64,000 nt of DNA from contig NZ_CANNCF010000001.1 in NCBI RefSeq assembly GCF_947503045.1, positions 1,488,001 through 1,552,000 on the forward strand, in the 5' to 3' direction. Below, in pieces: positions 36,865 to 46,773 of this stretch. This DNA is from an uncultured Tateyamaria sp. GTDB lineage: Bacteria > Pseudomonadota > Alphaproteobacteria > Rhodobacterales > Rhodobacteraceae. Numbering within the stretch: the first letter of the stretch is position 1; every line of letters starts with the position of its first letter. A model generated the notes under the pieces. That model was not told the origin of the DNA. It made no database searches and worked only from the letters and a program-made list of their open reading frames with translations. Position numbers and translations under genes: made by a program.

Positions 36865-39105
36865 GTGGCATCCAGGACACGCACCAGCTTGTGGGTGACG
36901 TTTGGCCGGCTTTATCGGCGCAAACGCGTGCGCAATGCAGCGACTTTGGGTCTTGTGGTGCTGGGCCCGCTGCTGGCGCTGACCACCTACCTTGTACTTG
37001 GTCCGCTCGATCAAGGTTCCAGTGCGTTGGCGCTGCGCCTCGTCCTGCTGGCCGACCTTGTTTATGTTCTTGTTGTCGCCGCCCTTGTCCTGTCCCAGAT
37101 CGCGCGGCTGATCGCGGCGCGGCGCGCCAAATCCGCCGGGTCGCGCCTGCACCTGCGTCTGACGGGGGTGTTTGCGCTGCTTGCCCTGATCCCGACGGTC
37201 ACGGTGGCGGTCTTTGCGGGCCTTACGGTGAACATTGGGCTTGAGGGCTGGTTTTCGGATAGGGTCAGCCGCGTGGTCAGCGCCTCGCTTGCCGCCGCCG
37301 AAGCCTATGAGACCGAACAGCGCGAGGACTTGATCACCGATGCCCGTGCCCTTGCGCGCTACATCGACACCGTGCGCGGCGCGCAGGTGGTGGGCGATCG
37401 CGAAGTGTTGAGCGAGGGGCAGGTGCAGGTCCAACGCGGTCTGCGCGAGGCCTACCTCATCGACGGCACGGGCGAGATGCGCGCGCGCGGCAACCGCTCT
37501 TATCTCTTTGATTTTGAACGCCCTTCGCCCGAAGACATTGCGAGAGCCATCGAAACGGGTGGAACCGTCATTCAGGACTGGCCCAACAACGAATTCCGCG
37601 CCCTTGTGCCGATGGCGAGCTATGTGGACCGTCTGCTTTATGTCAGTCGCGAGGTGGACGGCGAAATCCTGTCGCTGCTGGATGAAACGCAGGAAACCGT
37701 GCGCCTGTACCAGCAACTGGAAAACGAACGGGGCAAGGTGCTGTTTCAATACGGCATCCTTTATCTCGGCTTTGCGGTTATCCTCATCCTCGCTGCGATC
37801 TGGCTGGGCCTGTGGTTTGCTGAACGGCTTTCGGGCCCCGTGGGTCGTCTGACCGGAGCGGCGCAGCGGGTCGGGGCGGGCGATCTGGATGTGAAAGTGC
37901 GCGAGGAAACGGGCGATGACGAGATCGCCATGCTCAGCCGCTATTTCAATCAGATGACCAAGCAGCTCAAGGCGCAGCGCAAGACGCTGCTCGACAACAC
38001 GCAGCAGATTGAACGGCGGGGGCGGCTGTTTGATTCCGTGCTTGGCTCGGTCACGTCGGGTGTGGTTGGGGTCGATGCCAAGGGGAAGGTGACCTTTGTT
38101 AACAAGTCCGGCGCGCGTCTTCTGGATTGGAAAGACGATCGAGAAACCGTGCCGCTGGCTGTGGCTGTTCCCGAATTTTCCGCCCTGTTCGCGCTGGCCC
38201 GTGCCAGCCAGCAAGAGGTGGCGCAGGACGAGGTCAAGGTGACGCGGGGCGGGCGGCTGGAAAACCTGCTGGTGCGCATCGCCAAACGCCGCCGCGATGA
38301 CGGGCGGCTGGAGGGCTACGTGGTGGCCTTTGACGATGTGACCGACCTTTTGAGCGCGCAGCGCATGGCCGCATGGGGCGACGTGGCCCGCCGCATCGCC
38401 CACGAGATCAAGAACCCGCTGACCCCGATTCAGCTGAGTGCCGAACGTATCAAACGCAAATTTGCCCCCAAGCTGGGGGATGACAGCGACAGTCTTGAGC
38501 AGATGACGGACGTGATCATCCGCCAAACCGGCGATCTGCGTCGCATTGTGGACGAGTTTTCAAAATTCGCGCGCATGCCCGAACCGGACCGTCAAAGCCA
38601 TGATCTGGTATCGATTGTGCGCGATGCGGTGGTGCTGCAGCAATCGGGCCAGCCGGAGGTCACGATCACAGCCGATCTGCCTGACGAGGCCCTGCTGGCC
38701 AATGTGGATGCGACCATGCTGTCCCAGGCGCTTACAAACCTGATCAAGAACGCAGGCGAAGCGATTGAAACTCTGTACAAAAAAGGCAAAGCGCCCGAGG
38801 ATCACACGCGCCGGATCGAAGTGGCCCTGTCCGTTGGCGCCGTGGGTGCCTCCATCACCATTTCCGACAATGGAATCGGGCTGCCCGAGGACCGCGCGCG
38901 CCTGTTTGAGCCTTATGTGACAACACGCGACGAGGGCACCGGCCTGGGCCTGCCCATCGTCAAGAAGATTATCGAAGAACACGGGGGCACTTTGACCCTC
39001 GATGATGCGGCCCCGTTCGAGGGCCAAACCCATTCCGGGGCCATGGCGGTGGTGACACTGCCCGTGGACGCCCCGGTCCAAGTTGAGCAGGAGCAAGCGG
39101 TATGA
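36865..39105 (+). CDS. ntrY: Nitrogen/redox sensor kinase NtrY
   Basis: NtrY is a membrane-bound sensor kinase for NtrX, linked to nitrogen and redox signals. The 746-residue protein has two or three N-terminal membrane helices, a large periplasmic part, a further helix (ILYLGFAVILILAAIWLGLWF), HAMP and PAS domains, H513 in [20 protein letters not shown] as HEIKNPL, and an ATPase domain ending in GTGLGLPIVKKIIEEHGG. The start is GTG at 36865 with GAGG upstream; no ATG in frame precedes it. The long opposite-strand frame over it is a shadow. Confidence 0.93.
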   Translation: MASRTRTSLWVTFGRLYRRKRVRNAATLGLVVLGPLLALTTYLVLGPLDQGSSALALRLVLLADLVYVLVVAALVLSQIARLIAARRAKSAGSRLHLRLTGVFALLALIPTVTVAVFAGLTVNIGLEGWFSDRVSRVVSASLAAAEAYETEQREDLITDARALARYIDTVRGAQVVGDREVLSEGQVQVQRGLREAYLIDGTGEMRARGNRSYLFDFERPSPEDIARAIETGGTVIQDWPNNEFRALVPMASYVDRLLYVSREVDGEILSLLDETQETVRLYQQLENERGKVLFQYGILYLGFAVILILAAIWLGLWFAERLSGPVGRLTGAAQRVGAGDLDVKVREETGDDEIAMLSRYFNQMTKQLKAQRKTLLDNTQQIERRGRLFDSVLGSVTSGVVGVDAKGKVTFVNKSGARLLDWKDDRETVPLAVAVPEFSALFALARASQQEVAQDEVKVTRGGRLENLLVRIAKRRRDDGRLEGYVVAFDDVTDLLSAQRMAAWGDVARRIAHEIKNPLTPIQLSAERIKRKFAPKLGDDSDSLEQMTDVIIRQTGDLRRIVDEFSKFARMPEPDRQSHDLVSIVRDAVVLQQSGQPEVTITADLPDEALLANVDATMLSQALTNLIKNAGEAIETLYKKGKAPEDHTRRIEVALSVGAVGASITISDNGIGLPEDRARLFEPYVTTRDEGTGLGLPIVKKIIEEHGGTLTLDDAAPFEGQTHSGAMAVVTLPVDAPVQVEQEQAV

Positions 39106-40511
39106 GCGACATTCTGATCGTGGACGATGAACGCGACATTCGGGAATTGATCTCGGATATTCTGGAGGACGAAGGCTATGCCACCCGGCTGGCGGGAAAT
39201 TCGGATGACGCGATGGCCGCGATCAACACCGAAGCGCCGGCGCTTATGATCCTCGATATCTGGCTGAAAGACAGCCAGATGGACGGCATCGACATCCTCA
39301 AGACGGTCAAACGGGACAATCCGGACGTGCCCGTGGTGATCATCTCGGGCCATGGCAACATCGAAATTGCGGTCGCGGCGATCAAACAGGGGGCCTACGA
39401 TTTCATCGAAAAACCCTTTAACATAGACCAGTTACTGGTGGTGATCCGCCGTGCCATGGAAACATCCCGGCTGCGGCGCGAGAATTCCAGCCTGCGCCGT
39501 CCCGAGGCGGCCCAGTCGACGATGGTCGGGTCCTCGGCCAGCTTTCGCGGGCTGATCTCGCAACTGGACAAGGTTACCAAATCCAATGGCCGTGTTATGC
39601 TGTCCGGCCCTGCCGGGGCGGGCAAGGAACTGGCCGCGCGCTACATCCATGCCAAGTCGAACCGCGCCCAGGCCCCCTTTGTCACGGTGAACTGCGCCGG
39701 GGTCGAACCCGAAAACATGGAGGATGTGCTGTTCGGGCGTGAAACCACGGATCGGGGCCTTGAAAAAGGGCTGCTCGAGCAGGCCCATGGCGGTGTGATC
39801 TACTTTGACGAAGTCGCCGACATGCCCATCGGCACCCAGTCCAAGATCCTGCGCGTGCTGGTAGATCAGCAATTCCAGCGGGTGGGGGGCAATGACAAGG
39901 TGCGTGTCGATCTGCGGGTGATTTCCTCAACCAACCGCGATCTGGAGCGGGCGATTGCCGCAGGCACGTTCCGTCAGGAACTGTTTCACCGGCTCAATGT
40001 GGTGCCGATCTCGGTCCCGAGCCTTGAGGAACGGCGCGAGGATATTCCGCTGCTTGCGGCTCATTTCATCGAGGAATGCAACGCAGCCCAGGGCTTGCCC
40101 AAACGCGACCTCAGCGAGGATGCCGCCGCCTTGCTGCAGACCATGGTCTGGCCCGGCAATGTGCGACAGCTCAAGAACATGGTCGAGCGGGTGCTGATCC
40201 TTGGCGATGGGACTGGCCCGATCGAGGCGCGCGAATTGCCCGGCTCCGAAGAGCCTGCAGGCGAAGAGGGGCGCGTGGTGCTGTCCGGCGCCTTGGCGAC
40301 GCTGCCCCTGCGCGAGGCGCGCGAAGCCTTTGAGCGGGAATACTTGCTGACCCAGATCAACCGCTTTGGTGGCAATATCAGCCGCACTGCAAACTTTGTC
40401 GGCATGGAGCGCTCGGCCCTGCACCGCAAGCTGAAATCGCTTGGGGTGGTGACGTCCTCAAAGGCCGGCGCGCGGGTGGCGCATCTGGATGAGGAAGAGC
40501 AAGACGCTTGA
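39102..40511 (+). CDS. ntrX: Response regulator NtrX lacking GAFTGA
   Basis: The 469-residue partner of NtrY has a receiver domain with D52 (LMILDIWL), an AAA+ domain with Walker A GPAGAGKE (169-176) and Walker B GGVIYFDE (230-237), and a C-terminal helix-turn-helix (NISRTANFVGMERSALHRKL). The GAFTGA loop is replaced by FGRETTDRGLEKG, so direct work with sigma-54 is unlikely. The start overlaps the ntrY stop by four bases. A terminator follows, so the ntr block is one unit. Confidence 0.95.
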   Translation: MSDILIVDDERDIRELISDILEDEGYATRLAGNSDDAMAAINTEAPALMILDIWLKDSQMDGIDILKTVKRDNPDVPVVIISGHGNIEIAVAAIKQGAYDFIEKPFNIDQLLVVIRRAMETSRLRRENSSLRRPEAAQSTMVGSSASFRGLISQLDKVTKSNGRVMLSGPAGAGKELAARYIHAKSNRAQAPFVTVNCAGVEPENMEDVLFGRETTDRGLEKGLLEQAHGGVIYFDEVADMPIGTQSKILRVLVDQQFQRVGGNDKVRVDLRVISSTNRDLERAIAAGTFRQELFHRLNVVPISVPSLEERREDIPLLAAHFIEECNAAQGLPKRDLSEDAAALLQTMVWPGNVRQLKNMVERVLILGDGTGPIEARELPGSEEPAGEEGRVVLSGALATLPLREAREAFEREYLLTQINRFGGNISRTANFVGMERSALHRKLKSLGVVTSSKAGARVAHLDEEEQDA

Positions 40512-40519
40512 AGGCAGCG

Positions 40520-40551
40520 ATCAGAAGCCAACGCGGTTTCTGATTGTTTTC
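40520..40551 (+). terminator. Hairpin terminator after ntrX
   Basis: ATCAGAA (40520-40526) pairs with TTCTGAT (40538-40544), followed by TGTTTTCT. Just after it, GCGCTG-AAAA-CAGCGC (40554-40569) forms a second perfect hairpin that could also act for the convergent SnoaL gene on the minus strand. The stem of the first is AT-rich and the T-run short, so confidence is moderate. Confidence 0.55.
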
Positions 40552-40587
40552 TGGCGCTGAAAACAGCGCGGCCTCAAGGAATACGCC

Positions 40588-41595
40588 TTAGCGTGCGCGT
40601 ACCGGCAGTTGCGCCAGCACGTCCAGCCCTTGCATGTTCAAAAAGTGCAGCATGTCGATGAACACCCAGTTTTCGGCCAGCTTGTCACCGTCGCGGCGAT
40701 AGATATCGACCACCCGCATATCGGCCTTTTTGCCCGAAGGCGGCAGGCCCATATAGGGGCCCGTACACTCCATCGTCAGGTTCGCCCAACCGAAAAACCC
40801 GCCATAGGTGCCTTCGGCCATCCGGCAGATATGCCCGTTGAACTGGCGCGCGCCCAGTTGCGTGCGAAAAGGTTTTTGGTGCTGTTCGATGTAGCGATCA
40901 ATCGTGTAGGTGGCCCCAATCCCCGTCGGCCCCCACCACACCATGTCATCCAGCCAGTTCAGCGCCAGCTCTTGCCGGGGTGTGGGTGGATTTTTGGCCG
41001 AATTGGCCTGATCGATGGAGCTGATCATCTGCTCAATCAGGTCCAGCGTCTTTTCGCTCTCATGCGGGTCCTGCGGATCGCGCAGCAAGCCGTCATGGGT
41101 CATCGGCCCCGGTTGCACCAGTTGGGCGCCGGTCATGCCCGGCAGCGGGTACTGCCCCACCTGCGCCATGAGGTGCAGCAGGTCCACAAACAGCGCCTGA
41201 TCGACAATGCGGTTGTCTTCGACCCGCGAAAACTCGGCATAGCGCAGCATGACGATCTTGCCCGTGGGCTGGATGCCAAGGAAGGGTGCATCAAACAACG
41301 CCATGAAATGGCCCATGGAAGCGACCCAGGTGCCTGCCTCGCTCAGGTGGTTTTTCCCGGCAAAGAACACGTCTTCGCGCCGCTGCAACCGGGACATGGC
41401 CGTGAGCAGCGGTTGCCAGAAGGTCTGTGCGACGGCCTCGGGGCCAGACTGGACGTGAAATGGATGCATGCCGCGCCAGGTCGCATCCACGCTCAGGTGC
41501 TGGGCCAGAGCGCTCGCCACCGTATCGGCGCTGGCACCGGCCAAGGCGGCGTGATGGGCCTGCACGCAGGCCTTGGCGCGGGAAAAGTCGGTCAT
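40588..41595 (-). CDS. Tandem SnoaL-like (NTF2-fold) protein
   Basis: The 335-residue protein holds two SnoaL/NTF2-like domains: about residues 20-150 (DATWRGMHPFHVQSGPEAVAQTFW) and 190-330 (WLDDMVWWGPTGIGATYTIDRYIEQHQKPF), each with the FY/W-rich fold and an acidic ending such as NRIVDQALFVD and LAENWVFIDMLHF. SnoaL-fold proteins include isomerases and cyclases for polyketides and aldol products; two active pockets suggest an intramolecular duplication. It sits on the strand opposite to the ntr and trk blocks. Substrate unknown. Confidence 0.75.
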   Translation of the reverse strand: MTDFSRAKACVQAHHAALAGASADTVASALAQHLSVDATWRGMHPFHVQSGPEAVAQTFWQPLLTAMSRLQRREDVFFAGKNHLSEAGTWVASMGHFMALFDAPFLGIQPTGKIVMLRYAEFSRVEDNRIVDQALFVDLLHLMAQVGQYPLPGMTGAQLVQPGPMTHDGLLRDPQDPHESEKTLDLIEQMISSIDQANSAKNPPTPRQELALNWLDDMVWWGPTGIGATYTIDRYIEQHQKPFRTQLGARQFNGHICRMAEGTYGGFFGWANLTMECTGPYMGLPPSGKKADMRVVDIYRRDGDKLAENWVFIDMLHFLNMQGLDVLAQLPVRAR

Positions 41596-41598
41596 GGA

Positions 41599-42060
41599 TT
41601 ATCCTTGGGTTACAACACGCAGGCCACCATCGGTGCGGATGGCGCAGCTGTTGGCATTGAGACGGGGCAAAACGGGCGAGGGGCCGGGAGGAGCGGCTTG
41701 TGCCACCCCTTTGGGGCAGGCGGGCAGTTCGACCGGGGTATAGCCGCGATCTGCCATGCACAAGCCCTTGACCCGTTTGCGCAAATCGGCGTTCACATCG
41801 ACGGTGTAAATCTCGCCGGGCACCCAGTAACCGCCCTTGTTGAAACAGTGCCCCGCCGCATCGCACACCCGCCGAGGCACAAAGCGGGGCGGGTGTTGGC
41901 GGGTCTGATTGGCGACCGGTGCGTCGCGCAGCGCCTGCACGTCGCAGTGCGTGTCGTCCCGGACCAGTTGGGCGGCGCTGACCCCTTCGGCATAGTAGGT
42001 CGACACCGGCAGACAGCCGGACAGGCAGAGAAGGCAAAAGGCAACACAAAGCGGGCGCAT
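41599..42060 (-). CDS. Putative lipoprotein (153 residues)
   Basis: The protein starts MRPLCVAFCLLCLSGC, with an LSGC lipobox. A proline-rich mature part has several cysteines (DDTHCDV, RVCDAAGHCFNKGGYW and GLCMADRGYTPVELPAC) that could form disulphides in the periplasm. The start at 42060 is set by the lipobox; the longer frame reaches 42264 across the trkA control region. It ends three bases before the SnoaL gene start, so the two are probably one operon. I do not recognise the family. Confidence 0.65.
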   Translation of the reverse strand: MRPLCVAFCLLCLSGCLPVSTYYAEGVSAAQLVRDDTHCDVQALRDAPVANQTRQHPPRFVPRRVCDAAGHCFNKGGYWVPGEIYTVDVNADLRKRVKGLCMADRGYTPVELPACPKGVAQAAPPGPSPVLPRLNANSCAIRTDGGLRVVTQG

Positions 42061-42114
42061 GACGCGACTCTGACCCAAGCCCGCGCCATTTACAATTGGG
42101 ATTTCCGTCAAAAT

Positions 42115-42128
42115 TGCACACGTGTGCA
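42115..42128. promoter_or_regulatory. 14-base perfect palindrome between divergent genes
   Basis: TGCACACGTGTGCA is a perfect palindrome midway between the lipoprotein start (42060) and the trkA start (42211). Perfect palindromes of this length are rare by chance, and the position suits a dimeric regulator. The lipoprotein-SnoaL operon or trkA could be the target. Confidence 0.45.
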
Positions 42129-42210
42129 GCCGTTGACCGGAACCGCCGCCTCTGTCATGCAAAAGGGGTGAAACGGGCGGCCACAACGGGTCCAAACGCC
42201 GAGGGCATCT

Positions 42211-43587
42211 ATGAAGGTCATTATCTGCGGGGCAGGACAGGTCGGCTGGCAGATTGCGCGCCACCTGTCAGGGGAACGCAACGATGTCACCGTGGTTGAC
42301 AGCGACCCCGATCTGGTGCGCCGCGCGACGGATACGCTGGATGTTCAAGGGGTTGCAGGCTTTGCCAGCTACCCGGACGTGCTGGACCGGGCCGGGGCGG
42401 GCGATGCGGACATGATCATCGCCGCCACCTATTCGGACGAGGTCAACATGGTGACCTGTCAGGTGGCCCATTCGGTCTTTGGCATCAACCGCAAGATCGC
42501 GCGGCTGCGCTCTCAGGCCTATCTTACGGCGATCTATTCCGACCTGTTCCGTCGCGATCACATGCCCATCGACGTCGTGATCAGCCCCGAACGCGAGGTC
42601 GCCGCCGCCGCCCTGCAGCGCCTCAGCGCGCCTGCCGCCTTTGACACCGAACTGTTCATCGACGGGCAGGCGCAACTCTTGGGCATCTCGCTGGACGAAG
42701 ACTGCCCGGTGCTGAACACACCTCTGCGCCAGTTGACCGACCTCTTCTCCACCTTGCGGGTGGTCGTGGTTGGCGTGCGTCGGGACGGGACGCTGTTTGC
42801 ACCGGATGCGGGGGATCACCTGCTTGCCGGGGATGACGCCTATATCTTTGCCCATGTGGATGACGTGCCGCGCACCATGGAGGTGTTTGGCAAGACTGTG
42901 ACCAAACAGGAACGCCTGATCGTAGTGGGCGGCGGCAATGTCGGCCTTGCCGTGGCGCGCGCGTTGGAAAAGCGCACAAACCGCGTGCGTACCAAGATGA
43001 TAGAGCGGAACCGCCGTTGCGCTGAACTCGCCGCCGAGGCGCTCGAGCGCACCATCGTGCTGCACGGCGACGGTCTGGATGTGGCCCTGCTGAACGAGGC
43101 AGGCGTGGCGCGCGCCGATGCGATGCTGGCGGTCACGGATGATGACAAGACCAACATGCTGGCCGCCGTGCGCGCCAAGGCCGAGGGCTGTCCCTATGCT
43201 ATCGCGCTGATCAATGACCCGACGCTGGTGCCGATGATGGGGCCACTGGGCATTGACGCCTATATCAATCCGCGCGCCACCACCGTGTCCTCGATCCTGC
43301 GCCATATCCGGCACGGGCGCGTGCGCGCGGTCTATTCCATCGGCGATGCCGATGCCGAGGTGATCGAGGCCGAAGTGCTGTCGACCTCGCCCATGGCCGG
43401 CAAGAAGATCAACGAGATCGACTTTCCCGAAGGGGTCCTTGTCGGCTCTGTACGCAAGGGCGAAAAGGTTATCCGCCCCGCGGGCAGCACCCGCATTGAC
43501 GAAGGCGACGTGATCGCCCTGTTCGCCATGGCCAAGGACGTGCCAGAGGTGGAGCGCCTGATGCAGGTCTCTATCGACTTTTTCTGA
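42211..43587 (+). CDS. trkA: Trk potassium uptake regulatory subunit
   Basis: TrkA is the cytoplasmic NAD(H)-binding ring that gates TrkH. The 458-residue protein has two RCK repeats, each starting with a dinucleotide fold (GAGQVG at residues 6-11, GGGNVG near 234), each followed by a C-terminal RCK-C part. It overlaps the trkH start by one base, so the subunits are made together. Its divergent neighbour shares a region with a 14-base palindrome. Confidence 0.96.
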   Translation: MKVIICGAGQVGWQIARHLSGERNDVTVVDSDPDLVRRATDTLDVQGVAGFASYPDVLDRAGAGDADMIIAATYSDEVNMVTCQVAHSVFGINRKIARLRSQAYLTAIYSDLFRRDHMPIDVVISPEREVAAAALQRLSAPAAFDTELFIDGQAQLLGISLDEDCPVLNTPLRQLTDLFSTLRVVVVGVRRDGTLFAPDAGDHLLAGDDAYIFAHVDDVPRTMEVFGKTVTKQERLIVVGGGNVGLAVARALEKRTNRVRTKMIERNRRCAELAAEALERTIVLHGDGLDVALLNEAGVARADAMLAVTDDDKTNMLAAVRAKAEGCPYAIALINDPTLVPMMGPLGIDAYINPRATTVSSILRHIRHGRVRAVYSIGDADAEVIEAEVLSTSPMAGKKINEIDFPEGVLVGSVRKGEKVIRPAGSTRIDEGDVIALFAMAKDVPEVERLMQVSIDFF

Positions 43588-45134
43588 TGCAACTGCCCGC
43601 CCGACACCCGTCGCGTTTTGCCATCAACATTTTGCGGCTGCCGCTGTTTTTGCTACTGATGGGCGTGTTTTCGGCGGCCATGCTGGTGCCTGCCGTCTAT
43701 GGCGGCGTGGCCCGCGATCTGGAGGCGGCGCGGGCCTTTCTGTACACCGCCATTCTGGGTCTGAGCGCCTTTACCATGATCGCGCTGGCCCATGCCGGGC
43801 GCGATCCGCGCCACGGGGCGCTGGGGCCGCTCATGTCGCTGCTTTGTGCGTTTGTGTTTCTGCCAGTCATGCTGGCGGTGCCGTTTTACGAGGGGGTGGG
43901 CACGACCACGTTCCTCAATGCCTATGTGGAAATGGTCAGCGCGATCACCACCACGGGGGCGACGATGTTTGACGATCCCGACCGCCTCAACGGCACGCTG
44001 CATTTGTGGCGCGCGCTGGTGGCGTGGATGGGCGGTTTGCTGATGTGGATTGCGGCTTCGGCCATTCTGGCGCCGCTGAACCTGGGTGGTTTCGAAGTGA
44101 CGGCGCGGGCCGAACCGGGGCGCACCCAGCCGCGCGACACCAGCATGGCCGCGCCCGAAGTGCGGGTGCGTATCCAAAAGGTGAGCGCGGTTCTGGTGCC
44201 GATCTACGGCGCGCTGACACTGCTTTTGTGGATATTGCTGGCGGTGGGCGGAGATTCCGGGCTGGTGGCGCTGTGTCACGCGATGTCGGTCATGGCGACC
44301 TCGGGCATTTCGCCGGTTGGCGGGCTGACCGGGTCCGGATCAGGCGTTGTGGGCGAGGCGGTCATGCTGCTGTTCATGCTGTTCGCGCTGTCCCGGCTGA
44401 CGTTTTCCACGGACACGGTGACCTCGGACACCGGGGGGCTGCGCAATGACCCGGAATTCCGGATCGGCATCGCGCTGGTGATCATCGTACCGGCTGTGCT
44501 GTTTTTCCGGCATTTCCTTGGGGCCGTCGATGTCAGCGCCGAAGACGACCTGCTGGGTGCCGCGCGCGCCTTTTGGGGCAGCGCGTTTACGGTTCTGTCC
44601 TTTCTGACCACCACCGGCTTTACCTCGGCCAACTGGGGCGAGGCGCAGGCCTGGTCTGGTCTGTCGACGCCGGGGCTGTTGCTGATGGGGCTGGCTGTGA
44701 TCGGGGGCGGGGTGGCAACAACCGCGGGCGGGGTCAAGCTGCTCAGGGTCTTTGCCCTTTACCTCAACGGCCTGCACGAGATGGAGCGGCTGGTGCATCC
44801 GTCCTCCGTTTCAGGAGGCAATCCGATGGGGCGGCGGCTGCAAAAGGGCGGGGCGTTTATCGCCTGGATCTTCTTCATGCTCTTTGCCCTGACGCTGGCC
44901 TTTCTGACCATCGCACTGACGGCCACAGGCGTCGCTTTTGAAACCAGCCTTGTGATTGTGGTGGCAGGTTTGTCGACCACCGGCCCGCTTTTGGAAGTGG
45001 CGGCGGGCACGCCCATTGCGCTGGTCGAACTTGGCGGCACGGCCAAGGGCATCTTTGTTGCAGCCATGGTGCTGGGGCGGCTTGAGATGCTTGCCATCAT
45101 CGCGCTTTTGACACCGGATTTGTGGCGCGGTTAG
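43587..45134 (+). CDS. trkH: Trk potassium transporter membrane subunit
   Basis: The 515-residue protein forms the potassium pore with four selectivity-filter loops: ITTTGATMF, MATSGISPVGG, LTTTGFTSANW and STTGPLLEVAAG as the less conserved fourth. About ten membrane helices surround them. It follows trkA with a one-base overlap and ends in a terminator. Together they import potassium and balance cell turgor. Confidence 0.94.
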   Translation: MQLPARHPSRFAINILRLPLFLLLMGVFSAAMLVPAVYGGVARDLEAARAFLYTAILGLSAFTMIALAHAGRDPRHGALGPLMSLLCAFVFLPVMLAVPFYEGVGTTTFLNAYVEMVSAITTTGATMFDDPDRLNGTLHLWRALVAWMGGLLMWIAASAILAPLNLGGFEVTARAEPGRTQPRDTSMAAPEVRVRIQKVSAVLVPIYGALTLLLWILLAVGGDSGLVALCHAMSVMATSGISPVGGLTGSGSGVVGEAVMLLFMLFALSRLTFSTDTVTSDTGGLRNDPEFRIGIALVIIVPAVLFFRHFLGAVDVSAEDDLLGAARAFWGSAFTVLSFLTTTGFTSANWGEAQAWSGLSTPGLLLMGLAVIGGGVATTAGGVKLLRVFALYLNGLHEMERLVHPSSVSGGNPMGRRLQKGGAFIAWIFFMLFALTLAFLTIALTATGVAFETSLVIVVAGLSTTGPLLEVAAGTPIALVELGGTAKGIFVAAMVLGRLEMLAIIALLTPDLWRG

Positions 45135-45147
45135 GCGGGCTTTGGCA

Positions 45148-45172
45148 ACAGGTCCGTAACGGACTGTTTTTT
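45148..45172 (+). terminator. Rho-independent terminator of trkA-trkH
   Basis: ACAGGTCCG pairs with CGGACTGT (one bulged G) around a TAA loop, followed by six T. It ends the trk unit before the hfq promoter region. Confidence 0.8.
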
Positions 45173-45262
45173 GGGGTGGAATCTTCTGAAACCCCACGAC
45201 ATACTCAGGCTTGAGGGACGGTCTGATCCGCAGGCCAGGCAAGAATATAAGGGCGAACCGAA

Positions 45263-45502
45263 ATGGCTTCGGACAGACAGAATTTGCAGGACGCGTTCCT
45301 GAACCACGTGCGCAAGACCAAGGTGCCCGTGACCATTTTCCTGATTAATGGTGTGAAATTGCAAGGCGTTATCACGTGGTTTGACAACTTCTGCGTGTTG
45401 TTGCGTCGTGATGGTCAAAGCCAGCTTGTGTACAAACACGCGATTTCAACGATCATGCCCAGCCAGCCGATCAGCCTCTATGAGGGCGAAGACGCCTCTT
45501 GA
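45263..45502 (+). CDS. hfq: RNA chaperone Hfq
   Basis: Hfq is a hexameric ring that pairs small RNAs with messengers. The 79-residue protein has the Sm1 motif ([21 protein letters not shown] in part as LINGVKLQG) and Sm2 YKHAIST near residue 60. Length and start ([18 protein letters not shown]) are typical. The stop overlaps the TTG start of hflX as TTGA. Confidence 0.97.
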
Positions 45503-46773
45503 GCGAAACCGCACCTGATGTCACCCGCGCATGGGTGATCCATCCAGAAATCAAGTCAGATCCGGACCGGCGCGAGGCCTCGCTTGCGCTGGCCGAGGCT
45601 GTTTCGTTGGCCCATGCGCTGCCCGAACTTGACGTGGTCGGATCAGAGATCGTGCGCCTCGCGCGTCCGCAGGCGGGGTTGCTTTTCGGCTCGGGCAAGA
45701 TCGACGAACTGGCCAAACGCCTGCATGACGAAGAGATCGAACTGGTTCTGATCGACGGCCCCGTCACGCCCGTGCAGCAGCGCAATCTGGAACGGGCGTG
45801 GAAGGTCAAACTGCTCGACCGCACGGGCCTGATCCTCGAGATTTTCTCGGACCGCGCCGCCACCCGTGAGGGCGTGTTGCAGGTCGAGATGGCCGCGCTC
45901 AGCTACCAGCGCACGCGGCTGGTGCGCGCCTGGACCCACCTGGAACGTCAGCGTGGCGGTCTTGGCTTTGTTGGTGGTCCCGGTGAGACGCAGATCGAGG
46001 CGGACCGCCGCGCCATCGACACGCAACTCGTGCGCCTGCGCCGTCAACTGGACAAGGTGGTCAAGACACGCAGCCTGCACCGCGCCGCCCGCGCAAAGGT
46101 GCCGTACCCTATTGTCGCGCTGGTGGGTTACACCAACGCGGGCAAAAGCACCCTGTTCAACCGCCTGACCGGGGCGGATGTGATGGCCAAGGACATGCTG
46201 TTTGCCACGCTTGATCCGACGATGCGCCGGGTTGAACTGGACGGTGGCCCCGAGGTGATCCTGTCGGACACGGTCGGCTTTATTTCTGATCTGCCCACCG
46301 AACTGGTCGCATCCTTCCGCGCCACACTTGAGGAAGTGCTGGCCGCTGACATCATCGTCCATGTCCGCGACATCTCGCACCCCGAGACCGAAGCACAGGC
46401 CGAAGACGTGGCCGCGATCATGACCGATCTGGGCGTCGGCACGGATCGCGCGCAGATCGAGGTCTGGAACAAGCTCGACGCACTCCCCCAAGACGCCGCC
46501 GATGCCGCCCGCGCCCGGGCAGAGCGCGAAGACGACGTCTTTGCCATCTCCGCGCTGACAGGCGAGGGGATCGAAGCGCTGCTGGACCATGTGGCAGGGG
46601 CGTTGCAGGCGACGGTCACAACCGAAACGCTGGCCCTGCCTTTTGCCGAGGGGCGCAAACGGGCGTGGCTGTTCGATCAGGATGTCGTCGAGGACGAACG
46701 ACAAGGCGAAGACGGGTTCGAGTTCGACGTGCGCTGGAGCGCGATCCAGAAGGCGCGGTTCGAGGGGCTGTGA
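45499..46773 (+). CDS. hflX: Ribosome-associated GTPase HflX
   Basis: HflX is a GTPase that rescues or splits ribosomes under stress. The 424-residue protein has an N-terminal nucleotide-binding-like domain, the [13 protein letters not shown] helix region, and a G domain with GYTNAGKST (about residues 209-217), the G3 block [11 protein letters not shown] and NKLD. The start TTG overlaps the hfq stop. The hfq-hflX pair is classical. Confidence 0.94.

Noticed and set aside
36856-38526. 556-residue open frame opposite ntrY
   Set aside because: It is a high-GC antisense shadow of ntrY with a repetitive basic/histidine composition and no motif; the ntrY frame has full domain structure.
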